This document shows positions 49,373 through 57,363 of a DNA stretch of 64,000 nucleotides, piece by piece. The DNA lies in the NCBI RefSeq assembly GCF_000815105.2, contig NZ_CP010310.2, positions 1,736,001 through 1,800,000 of the forward strand, in the 5' to 3' direction. A program made the translations under genes and the position numbers. Below the pieces are notes generated by a model. It did not search any database, was not told the origin of the DNA, and saw nothing but the letters and a program-made list of their open reading frames with translations. Source of the stretch: Pandoraea pulmonicola (lineage in GTDB: Bacteria > Pseudomonadota > Gammaproteobacteria > Burkholderiales > Burkholderiaceae). Each line of letters begins with the position of its first letter. Within the stretch, counting starts at the first letter, position 1.

Positions 49373-50392
49373 TTAAAGCGGTGCAGTATCGGTGGCGGGC
49401 AGCGGCACGCTTTGTTGCGCGGCGCGCTGGCGACGCCAGCCACGTTCGGAGAAATGCAGATAGACGAGACCGGGCACGCCGAGCAGCAGCTCGCGCGTGC
49501 GCTTGGCCAGCGACAGGGCCAGCGCGGCGTCGGCCGACAGGCCCACGAGCGGGGCGAGCAGCAGGTAACCGCCTTCCTGCACGCCGAGCGAGCCCGGCAC
49601 GAAGAAGGCGGCGCCGCGAATCGCCTGCCCGAGACTTTCGAGCAGCAGGGCGTCCACCCAGCTCACCGGATGCCCGATGAACTGCAGAATCAGCCAGACT
49701 TCGGCGGTGCCGACGATCCAGCCGACCAGACTCAGCGCAAAGCTTGCAAGCACCTGGCGGCGCCGGCCGTACATGCGTTGCACGATTTCGTCGACGGCGT
49801 TGGCGCGATCGAGCAGTGACGACCAGTCGCGCTTGGACGACATCTTCGAGAGCATGCGAAACGCCCAGCCGAAGATGCCGCGCCGCTGCGCGACGTAGAA
49901 CGCATAGAGCAGCGCCGAGATCACACCGGTGACGAGCAGCATCGGCAGCCAGAGGCCGGCGTCCGTGTCACGCGTGGCGCTGATGCCGAACACCGCCAGT
50001 CCGAGCAACGCGAAGACGATCTGTGCGACGGCCTGCAGCGTCGTGCTCACGGTGATGGCGGCAGCCGCTTCCCGGCCGGCAAGTCCGCGTTGTTTCATTT
50101 GACGCACCATGGCGATCGGCCCGCCGATCTGGCCCGCCGGCAGCAGGCTGTTGACCGACTCGCCCACCCAGCGCGTGAGTACGGCGCGGCGCAGCGAGCA
50201 GGACCTGGCGACCAGCACCTGGATGGCGGCGGCATCGAGCACCAGCGGCAAGAAATGGAAGGCCGCGATGGGCAGGAGGCCCCAGCCGGCAATGGCCAGC
50301 GTGGACATGACCGAGCCGGCGCCCTGCCAGATCAGCAGGGCGACGAAAAGGGCAAGGCCGAGGGAGAGAGAGACGATGGCGGTCCGGTTCAT
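49373..50392 (-). CDS. Flippase-like membrane protein (LPG synthase TM / HpnL family)
   Basis: 339 residues with about eight membrane helices, of the lysylphosphatidylglycerol-synthase transmembrane family that includes HpnL. Typical segments: GESVNSLLPAGQIGGPIAMVRQM and GAAFFVPGSLGVQEGGYLLLAPLVG. The family carries flippases; here it follows the transferase-oxygenase gene directly (the stop and start are adjacent) and could flip the finished phosphonolipid or a hopanoid. Which of the two cannot be decided from sequence. Confidence 0.8.
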   Translation of the reverse strand: MNRTAIVSLSLGLALFVALLIWQGAGSVMSTLAIAGWGLLPIAAFHFLPLVLDAAAIQVLVARSCSLRRAVLTRWVGESVNSLLPAGQIGGPIAMVRQMKQRGLAGREAAAAITVSTTLQAVAQIVFALLGLAVFGISATRDTDAGLWLPMLLVTGVISALLYAFYVAQRRGIFGWAFRMLSKMSSKRDWSSLLDRANAVDEIVQRMYGRRRQVLASFALSLVGWIVGTAEVWLILQFIGHPVSWVDALLLESLGQAIRGAAFFVPGSLGVQEGGYLLLAPLVGLSADAALALSLAKRTRELLLGVPGLVYLHFSERGWRRQRAAQQSVPLPATDTAPL

Positions 50393-51922
50393 TTAGCGTT
50401 TCGTCCGTCCCAATACTTGACGAAACACTTGCCGGAAACCGAAATAGGCGATGGCGTCCTTCATGTTCGAAATGAAGCGCTGCCAGGTGCCCATGCGTGG
50501 GTCGGTCACGTACTCGAACGTCAGCGAAATCCGCTCCTCGTTGTCGCCGAGCGGCGTGATGCGGTGATGCAGCTTATCCCCGTCGAAGAACACGAGCGCG
50601 CCGGGCGGGTACGCCACGGCGCCGTCGACTTGCGTCACGCCGGGGTTGCGCGTGTGCAGCCGGTATTCGAGCTTGCAGCTCGATCGATCCACCACGCCCA
50701 GCAGCAGCGTGTAACGACGGCCCTTGTAATAGGACGTGTCGTAATGCCAGCCGATGTGATCGCCCGGGCGCGTGTAGTAGTACAACGCGTACGCGTGCGG
50801 ATCGTCCTGCGGCGAGGGTAGCAGCCTTTCGCCGGCCAGACGCTCGAGAAAGCGCATCAGCGCGGGCGAGCGATAGAGCTCGGCCACGTATGGCGCACGC
50901 TCGTCGAGCGTGTGGCGGCTCACGCTGCCGCCTTGCTTGTGTCCCGGCAGATAGTTGCGGTTCACGTTGGGCGTGACCGCGCGCGCGGCGGCGATCAACT
51001 GCTCGGTGACCGCCTGCGGCAGGAACTTTTCCAGATAGATGAAGGCGTCCTGCGACTTGAATTCGCGCGTGACGGCGTCGAAGTCGATGGCGTCGAGCGC
51101 GCGTTCGATCTCGGCATCCACGGCGAAGGCGGCAGGTGCGGCGGGAGCGAGCGGCGCGAGCGGTTCGGCGGTGGCTGCGGCCGGTGCCGCTTCGGCCTTG
51201 CCCGGCAGCGGGCGGCGCATCACGCGCACGTAGTCGGCGATCACGAGCAGCGCGAAAAGCGGCGCGCCGATGGCCGCGGCGATGAGGAAGCCGCGGGTGC
51301 CGTCGAACAGCGTGACGAGCGGCATCAGGTACAGCACGTCTTCCGTCTCGAAGCCGCCGACGGAAGCCTGTTTCGTGCCGGCCTTGCCCACGCGGTCCTC
51401 GATGCGCATGCGCAGGAAAAAAATCAGCGCCACGGCGACGCCGGCAATCCAGCCCAGTGCCGACGCCGATAACGGGACCGGCAGCAGGAACTGGCCAGGC
51501 GCGAGCGTTTCCACGCCCATGCCGATACCGCCGAAGAGCAGCACGGTGACGAGCGCGTCAGACGCGAGATCGTACAGATGGCCGAAGCGGCTCGTCTTGC
51601 CGCTGATGCGGGCGAGCTCGCCATCGGTGTGATCGATGAAATTCGACAGCACGAGCAGCACCGCGCCGAGGTTGGCCATCGCATAACCGCCTTGGGCGAA
51701 CGCCCACGTGCAGGCCAGGCCGACGATCAGACGCAGCGTGGTGAGATGGTTCGGACTCACACGCGTGTCGACGAGCGGTGTGACGAGCCAGCGCGCGAGC
51801 CGCGCATCGTATTGACGGGGGCGCGGCGGCATGGGGCGTGTGGTCTTCTCTGTGGTCGGCGCAACAGCAGGCGCCGAAATAGTTTTCGGTATCGTTTCCA
51901 TGAGGGGGGAATATATACCCAT
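50393..51922 (-). CDS. CDP-alcohol phosphatidyltransferase fused to a 2OG-Fe(II) oxygenase
   Basis: 509 residues in two enzyme domains. Residues about 35-235 form a membrane CDP-alcohol phosphatidyltransferase with the complete motif D97-D100-G101-A104-R105-G114-D118-D122 (FIDHTDGELARISGKTSRFG). An alanine/proline linker (240-268) leads to a 2-oxoglutarate/Fe(II) oxygenase with H393-x-D395 (GWHYDTS), H452/H453 (DKLHHRIT) and the 2OG-binding R464. It heads the phosphonate operon. The transferase should move 2-AEP phosphonate from its CMP form onto a lipid alcohol; the oxygenase may hydroxylate the head group or the lipid. The start is uncertain: ATG 51922 lacks a ribosome site, and 51832 is possible. 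Confidence 0.85.
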   Translation of the reverse strand: MGIYSPLMETIPKTISAPAVAPTTEKTTRPMPPRPRQYDARLARWLVTPLVDTRVSPNHLTTLRLIVGLACTWAFAQGGYAMANLGAVLLVLSNFIDHTDGELARISGKTSRFGHLYDLASDALVTVLLFGGIGMGVETLAPGQFLLPVPLSASALGWIAGVAVALIFFLRMRIEDRVGKAGTKQASVGGFETEDVLYLMPLVTLFDGTRGFLIAAAIGAPLFALLVIADYVRVMRRPLPGKAEAAPAAATAEPLAPLAPAAPAAFAVDAEIERALDAIDFDAVTREFKSQDAFIYLEKFLPQAVTEQLIAAARAVTPNVNRNYLPGHKQGGSVSRHTLDERAPYVAELYRSPALMRFLERLAGERLLPSPQDDPHAYALYYYTRPGDHIGWHYDTSYYKGRRYTLLLGVVDRSSCKLEYRLHTRNPGVTQVDGAVAYPPGALVFFDGDKLHHRITPLGDNEERISLTFEYVTDPRMGTWQRFISNMKDAIAYFGFRQVFRQVLGRTKR

Positions 51923-52295
51923 AAGACGGTAATGTGCAGGCCACCAAAATGCCTGTACCTACCGCGACACCCTTGACGGACGGGGCATTGACGCGCGAGG
52001 GAAAGTTCGCGCAACACCGCATTCCCGACCGTTCCGGCCGTCGTGTGTCATACCTTAGGCGATATGCGGACCAAGTCCGCGATTATATTCCGCAACACTC
52101 CGTTTCGCTTTTGATATCCCAGGGCGTCGTTTTGACGCACCCGCATGGCGACGCCCGCATCGCACAGGGGGCCGTCCGAGGCCCACATCGCCGTCAAAAC
52201 CGACAGATAGTCGGTATAGCGGCCGCCTCGCGATGCGCGGATAATGGCGGTCCCGTTCGTCACTTATTGCGGCGTGACTCACCCGCATTTCTCTC
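51923..52295. promoter_or_regulatory. Divergent control region, phosphonate operon / SDR
   Basis: 373 bp with no convincing gene. It must hold the phosphonate operon promoter. A perfect inverted repeat GCGGAC-CAA-GTCCGC (52066-52080) next to AT-rich GATTATATTCCGC is a candidate operator. AT-rich GGGTATATATTCCC overlaps the operon start codon region. Confidence 0.4.
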
Positions 52296-53051
52296 ATGTT
52301 CCAAACGATTGCGATTCTTACCGGCGCTTCGCGCGGTCTCGGCGCGGCGCTCGCGCGCGGACTGCTCGCCCCCGGCACCCATCTCGTGACGCTGGCGCGT
52401 CGCACGGACGACGACCTCGCCACGCTGGCCGCCGCGAAGGGCGTCTCGCTCGAGCAGATCCCTGTCGACCTGTCCGACGCCGATGCCGCCGCCCGCGTGG
52501 CCGAACGCGTCTGCGCCGCGCTGCCGCGCGACGCCGGTCGCTATCTGCTGATCAACAACGCGGGCACCGTCAACCCGGTGGCCAACTCGGCCGTGCTCGA
52601 CGACGCTGGCGCGATCGGCGCCGCGTTCACGCTGAACGTCACGTCCGTGATGCTGCTCACGTCGCGCTTTCTGGCGGCGACGCAGGGCCTTGCCGCCCAG
52701 CGTCAGATCGTGAACATCTCGTCCGGCGCCGGCCGCAACCCCAATGCGGGCTGGGCCGTGTACTGCTCGACCAAGGCTGCGCTGGATATGTATACGCGCG
52801 TGGTCAACGCCGAGCATCGCGAGCACGGCGTGCGGGCTGTGTCGCTCGCGCCGGGCGTGGTCGATACCGGCATGCAGGAGACCATTCGCAGCAGCAGCGT
52901 GGAGAGCTTCCCGGCACTGGCGCGTTTCCAGGATCTGAAGGCGAGCGGCAAGCTTTCGTCGCCGGAGGACGTCGCCCGCCGTATTCTGGCGCTGGCCGAG
53001 CGCGACGATTTCGGTCAGATCGAGATCGACGACATCCGCAATTACGCCTGA
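52296..53051 (+). CDS. Short-chain dehydrogenase/reductase
   Basis: 251 residues, classical SDR. TGASRGLGAALARGLL is the NAD(P) loop, LINNAGTVNP the NNAG motif, NISSGAGRNPNAGWAVYCSTKAA carries the catalytic Ser-Tyr-Lys. The pattern resembles sepiapterin-reductase or benzil-reductase-like SDRs. The substrate is unknown. It is divergent from the phosphonate operon, with no clear functional link. Confidence 0.88.
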   Translation: MFQTIAILTGASRGLGAALARGLLAPGTHLVTLARRTDDDLATLAAAKGVSLEQIPVDLSDADAAARVAERVCAALPRDAGRYLLINNAGTVNPVANSAVLDDAGAIGAAFTLNVTSVMLLTSRFLAATQGLAAQRQIVNISSGAGRNPNAGWAVYCSTKAALDMYTRVVNAEHREHGVRAVSLAPGVVDTGMQETIRSSSVESFPALARFQDLKASGKLSSPEDVARRILALAERDDFGQIEIDDIRNYA

Positions 53052-53129
53052 TCGCGCTTTTTGCACCTGCGTGGCGTGTGGGGGCGACTCAGCGCCCGCA
53101 CCGCTGAGCGTTCCCGACAGGTAAGAAGA

Positions 53130-53160
53130 GCACCGGTCCGCCAGTGGGGTGAACCGGTGC
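53130..53160. terminator. Hairpin downstream of the SDR gene
   Basis: GCACCGGT (53130-53137) pairs with ACCGGTGC (53153-53160) around a 15-base loop, 78 bp after the SDR stop. No T-run follows, so terminator activity is uncertain. Confidence 0.4.
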
Positions 53161-53177
53161 CCGTCGGTCGATGCGTG

Positions 53178-53207
53178 GGCGTTACGCCGCGAACCCAGCG
53201 TAACGCC
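53178..53207. terminator. Hairpin downstream of the 115-aa gene
   Basis: A perfect 10-bp stem GGCGTTACGC/GCGTAACGCC (53178-53187 and 53198-53207) lies 11 bp after the end of the minus-strand 115-residue gene. It lacks a U-run but its place fits transcription termination. Confidence 0.5.
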
Positions 53208-53218
53208 GTGTGCGCGGT

Positions 53219-53566
53219 CTACTGCTCCGTACTCGTAATGAAGACGCTCCCATTGCGCTCCGGCGCGTACAGGATGAGCGTCGGTGCATGAATGTCGAAG
53301 GCGCGCTCGCACGCTTCGGCAAACGAATCGAACTGCACGGCCCAGGCGCCGTTTCGTACGTAGCAGTGCGTGATGGTGTCGGTCCGGCGATCGAATTCCT
53401 GCCCCAGAAATACGCCCTGGGTGTAGCACCAGACGACGAACCCGTGAAAATCGGCCTGTTCGGGTGCGCGAAACACGCGCCAGCGGGCGTCGTCCCGCCC
53501 CGCCTGGCGCGCCGTCGCGCCAGCCGCCCAACGCTCGAAGCCGTCGTGTCGTTTGCGTTGCTCCAT
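53219..53566 (-). CDS. Protein of unknown function (115 aa)
   Basis: 115 residues from ATG 53566, with AAGGGGGG about ten bases upstream. The protein starts basic (MEQRKRHDGFERWAAGATAR) and ends in a mixed alpha/beta part with several aromatic residues (HGFVVWCYTQGVFLGQEFD; THCYVRNGAWAVQFD). No signal peptide, membrane helix or family that I recognise. It is flanked by a hairpin downstream and stands alone. Confidence 0.55.
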   Translation of the reverse strand: MEQRKRHDGFERWAAGATARQAGRDDARWRVFRAPEQADFHGFVVWCYTQGVFLGQEFDRRTDTITHCYVRNGAWAVQFDSFAEACERAFDIHAPTLILYAPERNGSVFITSTEQ

Positions 53567-53717
53567 GCCGTGTGACCCCCCTTGGGTGAACCGCCCTCCG
53601 GGTGCCGAAATTCGACATCCCCGGGCGCGTTTCCATAGTCCGAAGTTGTTCCCGGCTTTTCTATCAGGCAATTCCGAAAGATGGCAGGGAATTTCTCCAA
53701 AGGGACAGCTTGGAGGA

Positions 53718-54068
53718 TCAGTCGTAATGGACCGCGAGCCATACCGTGGCCTCACCTTGCGCGGTCCATTCGACGCGATGCTTCCGGTGCGCCGCGATCG
53801 TCAGCACGTCGCCCGGGCGCAGCACGAGCGTCTCGCCCGGCGTGTCGGCGAACGAGAGTCCAGCGCTCCCCGCGAGCAACGCCACCCACTCGTGTTGGGG
53901 TTGGTCGTACCAGACGCCCGGTGGCGACGCCTGCCCGGTCGAGACGATGCGCTCCACGCGCAGGCCGGGGCGGGCCAGCAAGGCGTCGAATCGCTCGGCC
54001 GCGGCGGGATCGGGCGAAGCGGGCAGACCGGCAAACAGGTTCGAGTCGGGCAGGAGCGGTGTCGTCAT
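53718..54068 (-). CDS. Cupin-domain protein
   Basis: 116 residues, one small cupin barrel. PPGVWYDQPQHEWVALLAG and VLRPGDVLTIAAHRKHRVEWT give the two cupin motifs with Q-x-H-E and the later histidine as metal ligands. It may be a metal-binding sensor or a small isomerase; the role is unknown. ATG 54068 is used; the upstream extension is not cupin-like. It lies 72 bp after the ferric-reductase gene on the same strand. Confidence 0.75.
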   Translation of the reverse strand: MTTPLLPDSNLFAGLPASPDPAAAERFDALLARPGLRVERIVSTGQASPPGVWYDQPQHEWVALLAGSAGLSFADTPGETLVLRPGDVLTIAAHRKHRVEWTAQGEATVWLAVHYD

Positions 54069-54140
54069 TGGCGGGCGCGTCGGGCGTCGTAAGGGGGGCG
54101 ATAGGGGATAGAACGCGTACATGCGCGCGTCTCCCGGCAC

Positions 54141-54980
54141 TCAGTCGTCGAGGTTTTCATGCACGGCGGCGTCGCCGCGTCGCCAGTAGGCGGCCGCCTT
54201 GACCCACTTCGGGTTCAGGCCGCGTGCCTCGACCAGATGGCGGCGCACCGCCTTTGCCACACCCGCCTCCGCGGCGACCCAGGCGTGGACGTCGCCGGCC
54301 GGCAGTGTGGCGCAAGCCAGCGCGTCGATCAGCGCCGTGCTCTGTCCGGCCGGTGTGCCTTCGCGGTAGATCCACTCGATCACCACATCCGCCTCGCTCG
54401 CGAAACGCAGACGGTCCGCCGGACTGTCGACTTCGGCGAAGACGAATACGAGCGCCCCTGCCGGCAATTCGGCCAGCCGACGGGCGATGGCGGGCAGGGC
54501 CGTATCGTCGCCGATGAGCACGTAGCCGTCGAAATTCATGGGAACGATGAACGAGCCGCGCGGGCCGCCCACACCGAGTGGGTCGCCAGGCCTGGCCGAG
54601 CGCGCCCATTGGGTGGCGGGGCCGGATTCATGCATCGCGAAGTCGATCACGAGCGTCTTCGACGCGGCGTCGTAGCGGCGCGGCGTGTAGTCGCGCATGA
54701 GACGCGGCGCTTCCCCTGGCGCGGGCTTCGATACACCCTCCGGGCCGATCTGCGGCAGCGACAGTTCGCCGGTTTCGGGGTTGGGGAAGAACAGCTTTAC
54801 GTGATCGTCGAAGCCGGGGCTGTGAAAGCCCTCGAGATCGTCGCCGCCGAGCGTCACGCGCAGCATGTGCGGCGTGAGCGACTCGACGCTGCGCACTTCG
54901 AGCCGGCGCATGCGGAGTTCGTGCCGCACACGTTGCGGCGTGTGGTCGGGAGAGGTATTCAGGGCAGAGTTGTCCCGCAT
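54141..54980 (-). CDS. Siderophore-interacting protein, NAD(P)H-dependent ferric reductase (YqjH-like)
   Basis: 279 residues: an FAD-binding ferredoxin-reductase barrel (ESLTPHMLRVTLGGDDLEGF; RDYTPRRYD, the flavin contact) and a SIP-type C-terminal half (GYVLIGDDTALPAIARRLAELPA; VHAWVAAEAGVAKAVRRHLVEARGL; AAYWRRGDA). It should release iron from ferric siderophores in the cytoplasm. It starts one base into the stop of the PadR gene, so the pair is one unit, as in E. coli YqjI/YqjH. Confidence 0.9.
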   Translation of the reverse strand: MRDNSALNTSPDHTPQRVRHELRMRRLEVRSVESLTPHMLRVTLGGDDLEGFHSPGFDDHVKLFFPNPETGELSLPQIGPEGVSKPAPGEAPRLMRDYTPRRYDAASKTLVIDFAMHESGPATQWARSARPGDPLGVGGPRGSFIVPMNFDGYVLIGDDTALPAIARRLAELPAGALVFVFAEVDSPADRLRFASEADVVIEWIYREGTPAGQSTALIDALACATLPAGDVHAWVAAEAGVAKAVRRHLVEARGLNPKWVKAAAYWRRGDAAVHENLDD

Positions 54981-55615
54981 CAGATTCGCTCCAGTTGTTG
55001 TGCGGCCGCGTCGAGGATCGCGGCGAACGCGTTGGCTTGTTCGGTCGTGAGCGGTTCGCCGCCCAGACGCAGGTGCACGGCGTACTTGAAGTTGTGCAGC
55101 GCGCGCATGACCTGCGGTGGCATGTCTTCCGATCGCTCGCGGCGCATGGCCAGTCGGGCGAGCAATTCGGTCACGTTGTCGTCGTTTTCCGCCAGGTATT
55201 CGCGACCGGCGTCGGTCGCCTCATAGGACTTGCGTTGACTGTCGCCCGTGTTTTCCTGCACACGGATGTAGCCCATTTCTTCGAGCAGGGTGAGCGTGGG
55301 GTAGACCACGCCGGCACTCGGGCTGTACGTGCCGTTGACACTCTCTTCGATGGCCTTGATGAGTTCGTAGCCGTGACGCGGCTGCTGTGCGATCAGGTGC
55401 AGCAACACCAGTCGCAGGCCGCCGTGGCTGAACAGACGACCACCGCCGCGTCCTCCACGGCCGCCGCGCTCCCCGCGCTCGCTGCGACCTTCGCGGCCAT
55501 CGTCGCCTCGACGGCTCCAGCGCTCGCCGTGGCCGCCGCGACGTTCGTCGCCGAAATCCATTCTGTCCAGGCCCTGCGGGCCTCGGCCCATGAAATCGCC
55601 ACGTGATCCACGCAT
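54980..55615 (-). CDS. PadR-family regulator with Gly/Arg/His-rich N-terminus (YqjI-like)
   Basis: 211 residues. The first 60 are a disordered Gly/Arg/His/Asp-rich segment (GDERRGGHGERWSRRGDDG and following), which may bind metal; residues about 60-145 are a PadR winged helix (LVLLHLIAQQPRHGYELIKAIEE; SAGVVYPTLTLLEEMGYI). The E. coli homologue YqjI represses the ferric reductase gene in response to nickel; the same logic is likely here, with autoregulation of the operon. ATG 55615 is used. Confidence 0.87.
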   Translation of the reverse strand: MRGSRGDFMGRGPQGLDRMDFGDERRGGHGERWSRRGDDGREGRSERGERGGRGGRGGGRLFSHGGLRLVLLHLIAQQPRHGYELIKAIEESVNGTYSPSAGVVYPTLTLLEEMGYIRVQENTGDSQRKSYEATDAGREYLAENDDNVTELLARLAMRRERSEDMPPQVMRALHNFKYAVHLRLGGEPLTTEQANAFAAILDAAAQQLERI

Positions 55616-55880
55616 GATGCGACATCCTTATCGATGTAGTTAAGACGTGTTTACGATATATCTAAATTGCATCGAAAGCAAAATTATTTTTGGAAATCAG
55701 CCGGGGAGTGGGCAACAAAGCCCGTGGGACGGGGCATTGGCGGGTGAAGCGGAGTGGGCAGGAAGGCGGCTGGATCGGGGAAGTCATATCGAAATCGATA
55801 TGTTGCTGGCGCGGGAGAGGGCGACGGGCGATCACCGGCGTGCCGTCGGAGAGGGACGGATGGCACGTTCGGGTTCACCC
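55616..55880. promoter_or_regulatory. Control region upstream of the PadR/ferric-reductase operon
   Basis: No gene is supported here. Close to padR, TATCG (55629-55633) and CGATA (55654-55658) form a spaced inverted pair next to GATATATCTAAATT, an AT-rich likely promoter. Farther out is a perfect palindrome CATATCG-AAAT-CGATATG (55785-55802). Both share the CGATAT core, so both could be PadR operators. Confidence 0.35.
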
Positions 55881-55906
55881 CGGGACGAATCGTGAAATTC
55901 GTCCCG
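55881..55906. terminator. Hairpin beside the decayed ABC operon
   Basis: A perfect 10-bp stem CGGGACGAAT/ATTCGTCCCG with a 6-base loop, 53 bp beyond the end of the ATPase remnant on the minus strand. It has no T-run on either side and may be the old operon's terminator or a structural repeat. Confidence 0.4.
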
Positions 55907-55958
55907 ACGGTTCGAAGGGCGACGACGGGCAATGGGTGACGCTCGCCGCCCGGCGGAG

Positions 55959-56273
55959 CTACTGCGCCGGGTGATTCGGCAACTGGCCGAGAAACTGACG
56001 CGTCTTGTCGTGCTGCGGATTGTCGAAGAACTGCGAGGGCGGCGCCTGTTCGACGATGCGTCCACGCTGCACGGGCTCGAGCCGGTTGATGCAGCGAATG
56101 AGCGTCGATTTGCCTGAACCGGACGGCCCGCAAATGACGATCCGCTCCCCGGCCGCAACCGTTAGATCGATATCCGTGAGCACCTGGAACTCGCCGAACC
56201 ACTTGCTCACGGCGTTCATCTCGATGATCGGTGCACCGCACCCGGCGGATGCCCGCATGACGGCGTCGCTCAT
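55959..56273 (-). pseudogene. Amino-acid ABC importer ATPase, internally deleted
   Basis: The first part is an intact start of a GlnQ/GltL-type ATPase: APIIEMNAVSKWFGEFQVLTDIDL, then Walker A CGPSGSGKSTLIRCINRLE. After EPVQRGRIVEQ the frame jumps to what is normally the extreme C-terminus (APPSQFFDNPQHDKTRQFLGQL). The Q-loop, signature, Walker B and switch, about 130 residues, are gone, so the protein cannot hydrolyse ATP. The deletion is in frame. The ATG overlaps the stop of the binding-protein fragment. Confidence 0.8.
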
Positions 56274-56568
56274 TGCAGCTTCGGCAAGTCGGTGTCGAGC
56301 CACTTGCGGTACAGCTTGTTCAACTCGCCGTTGGCCGTGTTGCGGGTGACGAAATCGTTGACCGCCGCGAGCAACTCGGTCTGATTGGGACGAAGCGCGA
56401 TGCCCATGGACTGTTGCAGCAGGTTGAACTTCGGTTCGAACTGTCCCGGTGCCCGCTGGCGGATCGCATTGGCGACGGTGACGGAGCAGCCGATCGCATC
56501 GACCTGTCCCGAGAGCAGCGCCTGCATGGCGGAGGCGTCGTCGTCGAAGCGTCGGATTTCGGTGCCTG
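56270..56568 (-). pseudogene. Amino-acid binding protein, C-terminal fragment
   Basis: Residues GTEIRRFDDDASAMQALLSGQVDAIGCS through NGELNKLYRKWLDTDLPKLQ are the C-terminal 100 or so residues of a family-3 solute-binding protein. The signal peptide and first lobe are missing; the fragment is joined directly to the permease end near 56568 without a start codon. It cannot be a working binding protein. Confidence 0.75.
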
Positions 56569-57112
56569 CCGTCGCTCGAGCCGCGCGGCGAATCGCGACA
56601 GCGGCCAGCACATCACGAAGTACAGCGCGGCCACTACGGAAAATACGATCATCGGATGGAACGTCGCATTATTGACGATCTGCCCGGCGCGGGTGATTCC
56701 GTAAAGCCGATGATCGCGGCGAGCGATGTGCCTTTGACGATCTGCACCAGATAGCCCACCGTGGGCGCGATGGCGATGGCGATGCGCCGCGCCTGCAGCA
56801 GCACGATGTCGCGCATGCGCTGGGACCACGTGAGCGAGAGCACCTGCGCCGCTTCGGTTTGACCGGGCGGTACCGCTTCGATAAAAAGAAGAAGAGCTGA
56901 ACGAGGAATGGCGTGTTGCGGATGCGTTCGATGTAGGTCTCGACAAGCCATCGCACCGGCGCTGGCCCCGACGTTTTGCCCCAGGCACACGCAATCGCGA
57001 GCAGCAGGCCGAGCGCCATCGCATTCAGCGAGAGTTCAATCGTGATCCAGGCGTCTCTGAGCAGTAATGGCCACGCCGCGAATACGTCGCCAAACGCAAA
57101 CGTGTATTGCAA
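56569..57112 (-). pseudogene. Amino-acid ABC permease with deletion and frameshift
   Basis: Pieces of one HisM/GlnP-type permease appear in three frames. The start (DAWITIELSLNAMALGLLLAIA; ERIRNTPFLVQLFFF) is in the first. Around 56885 a deletion removes roughly 30-35 codons and the frame changes to IEAVPPGQTEAAQ and RMRDIVLLQARRIAIAIAPTVG. Near 56700 one base is lost and the third frame gives GITRAGQIVNNATFHPMIVFSVV and the tail CWPLSRFAARLERR. At least two lesions make it inactive. Confidence 0.75.
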
Positions 57113-57261
57113 GGAGTCCCCCTTGCAGCTTGCCGACGGATGTCCCGAGCGATGTTAACGGGCGCCGCATGGGGCGTCCACTCCGCACAAACCCCAGCGA
57201 AAACCCCAGGTTTTTGCCGAGGAAGATTCGCGCGGACGAGTGGCTTCACGATGTCCGGACG

Positions 57262-57293
57262 AAAAAAAACGGCGCCGAAGAATCGGCACCGTT
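57262..57293 (-). terminator. Intrinsic terminator of the HU gene
   Basis: Read on the minus strand, AACGGTGCCG and CGGCGCCGTT form a 10-bp stem (one wobble) around ATTCTT, followed by a T-run (57262-57269). It lies 70 bp after the HU stop. Confidence 0.85.
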
Positions 57294-57363
57294 TTCAGGC
57301 ATGGCCTGCCAGATCCTGCCCAATCGCGCCGCCGTGCGGAGCACGGCGTGACGATGGCAAGAC

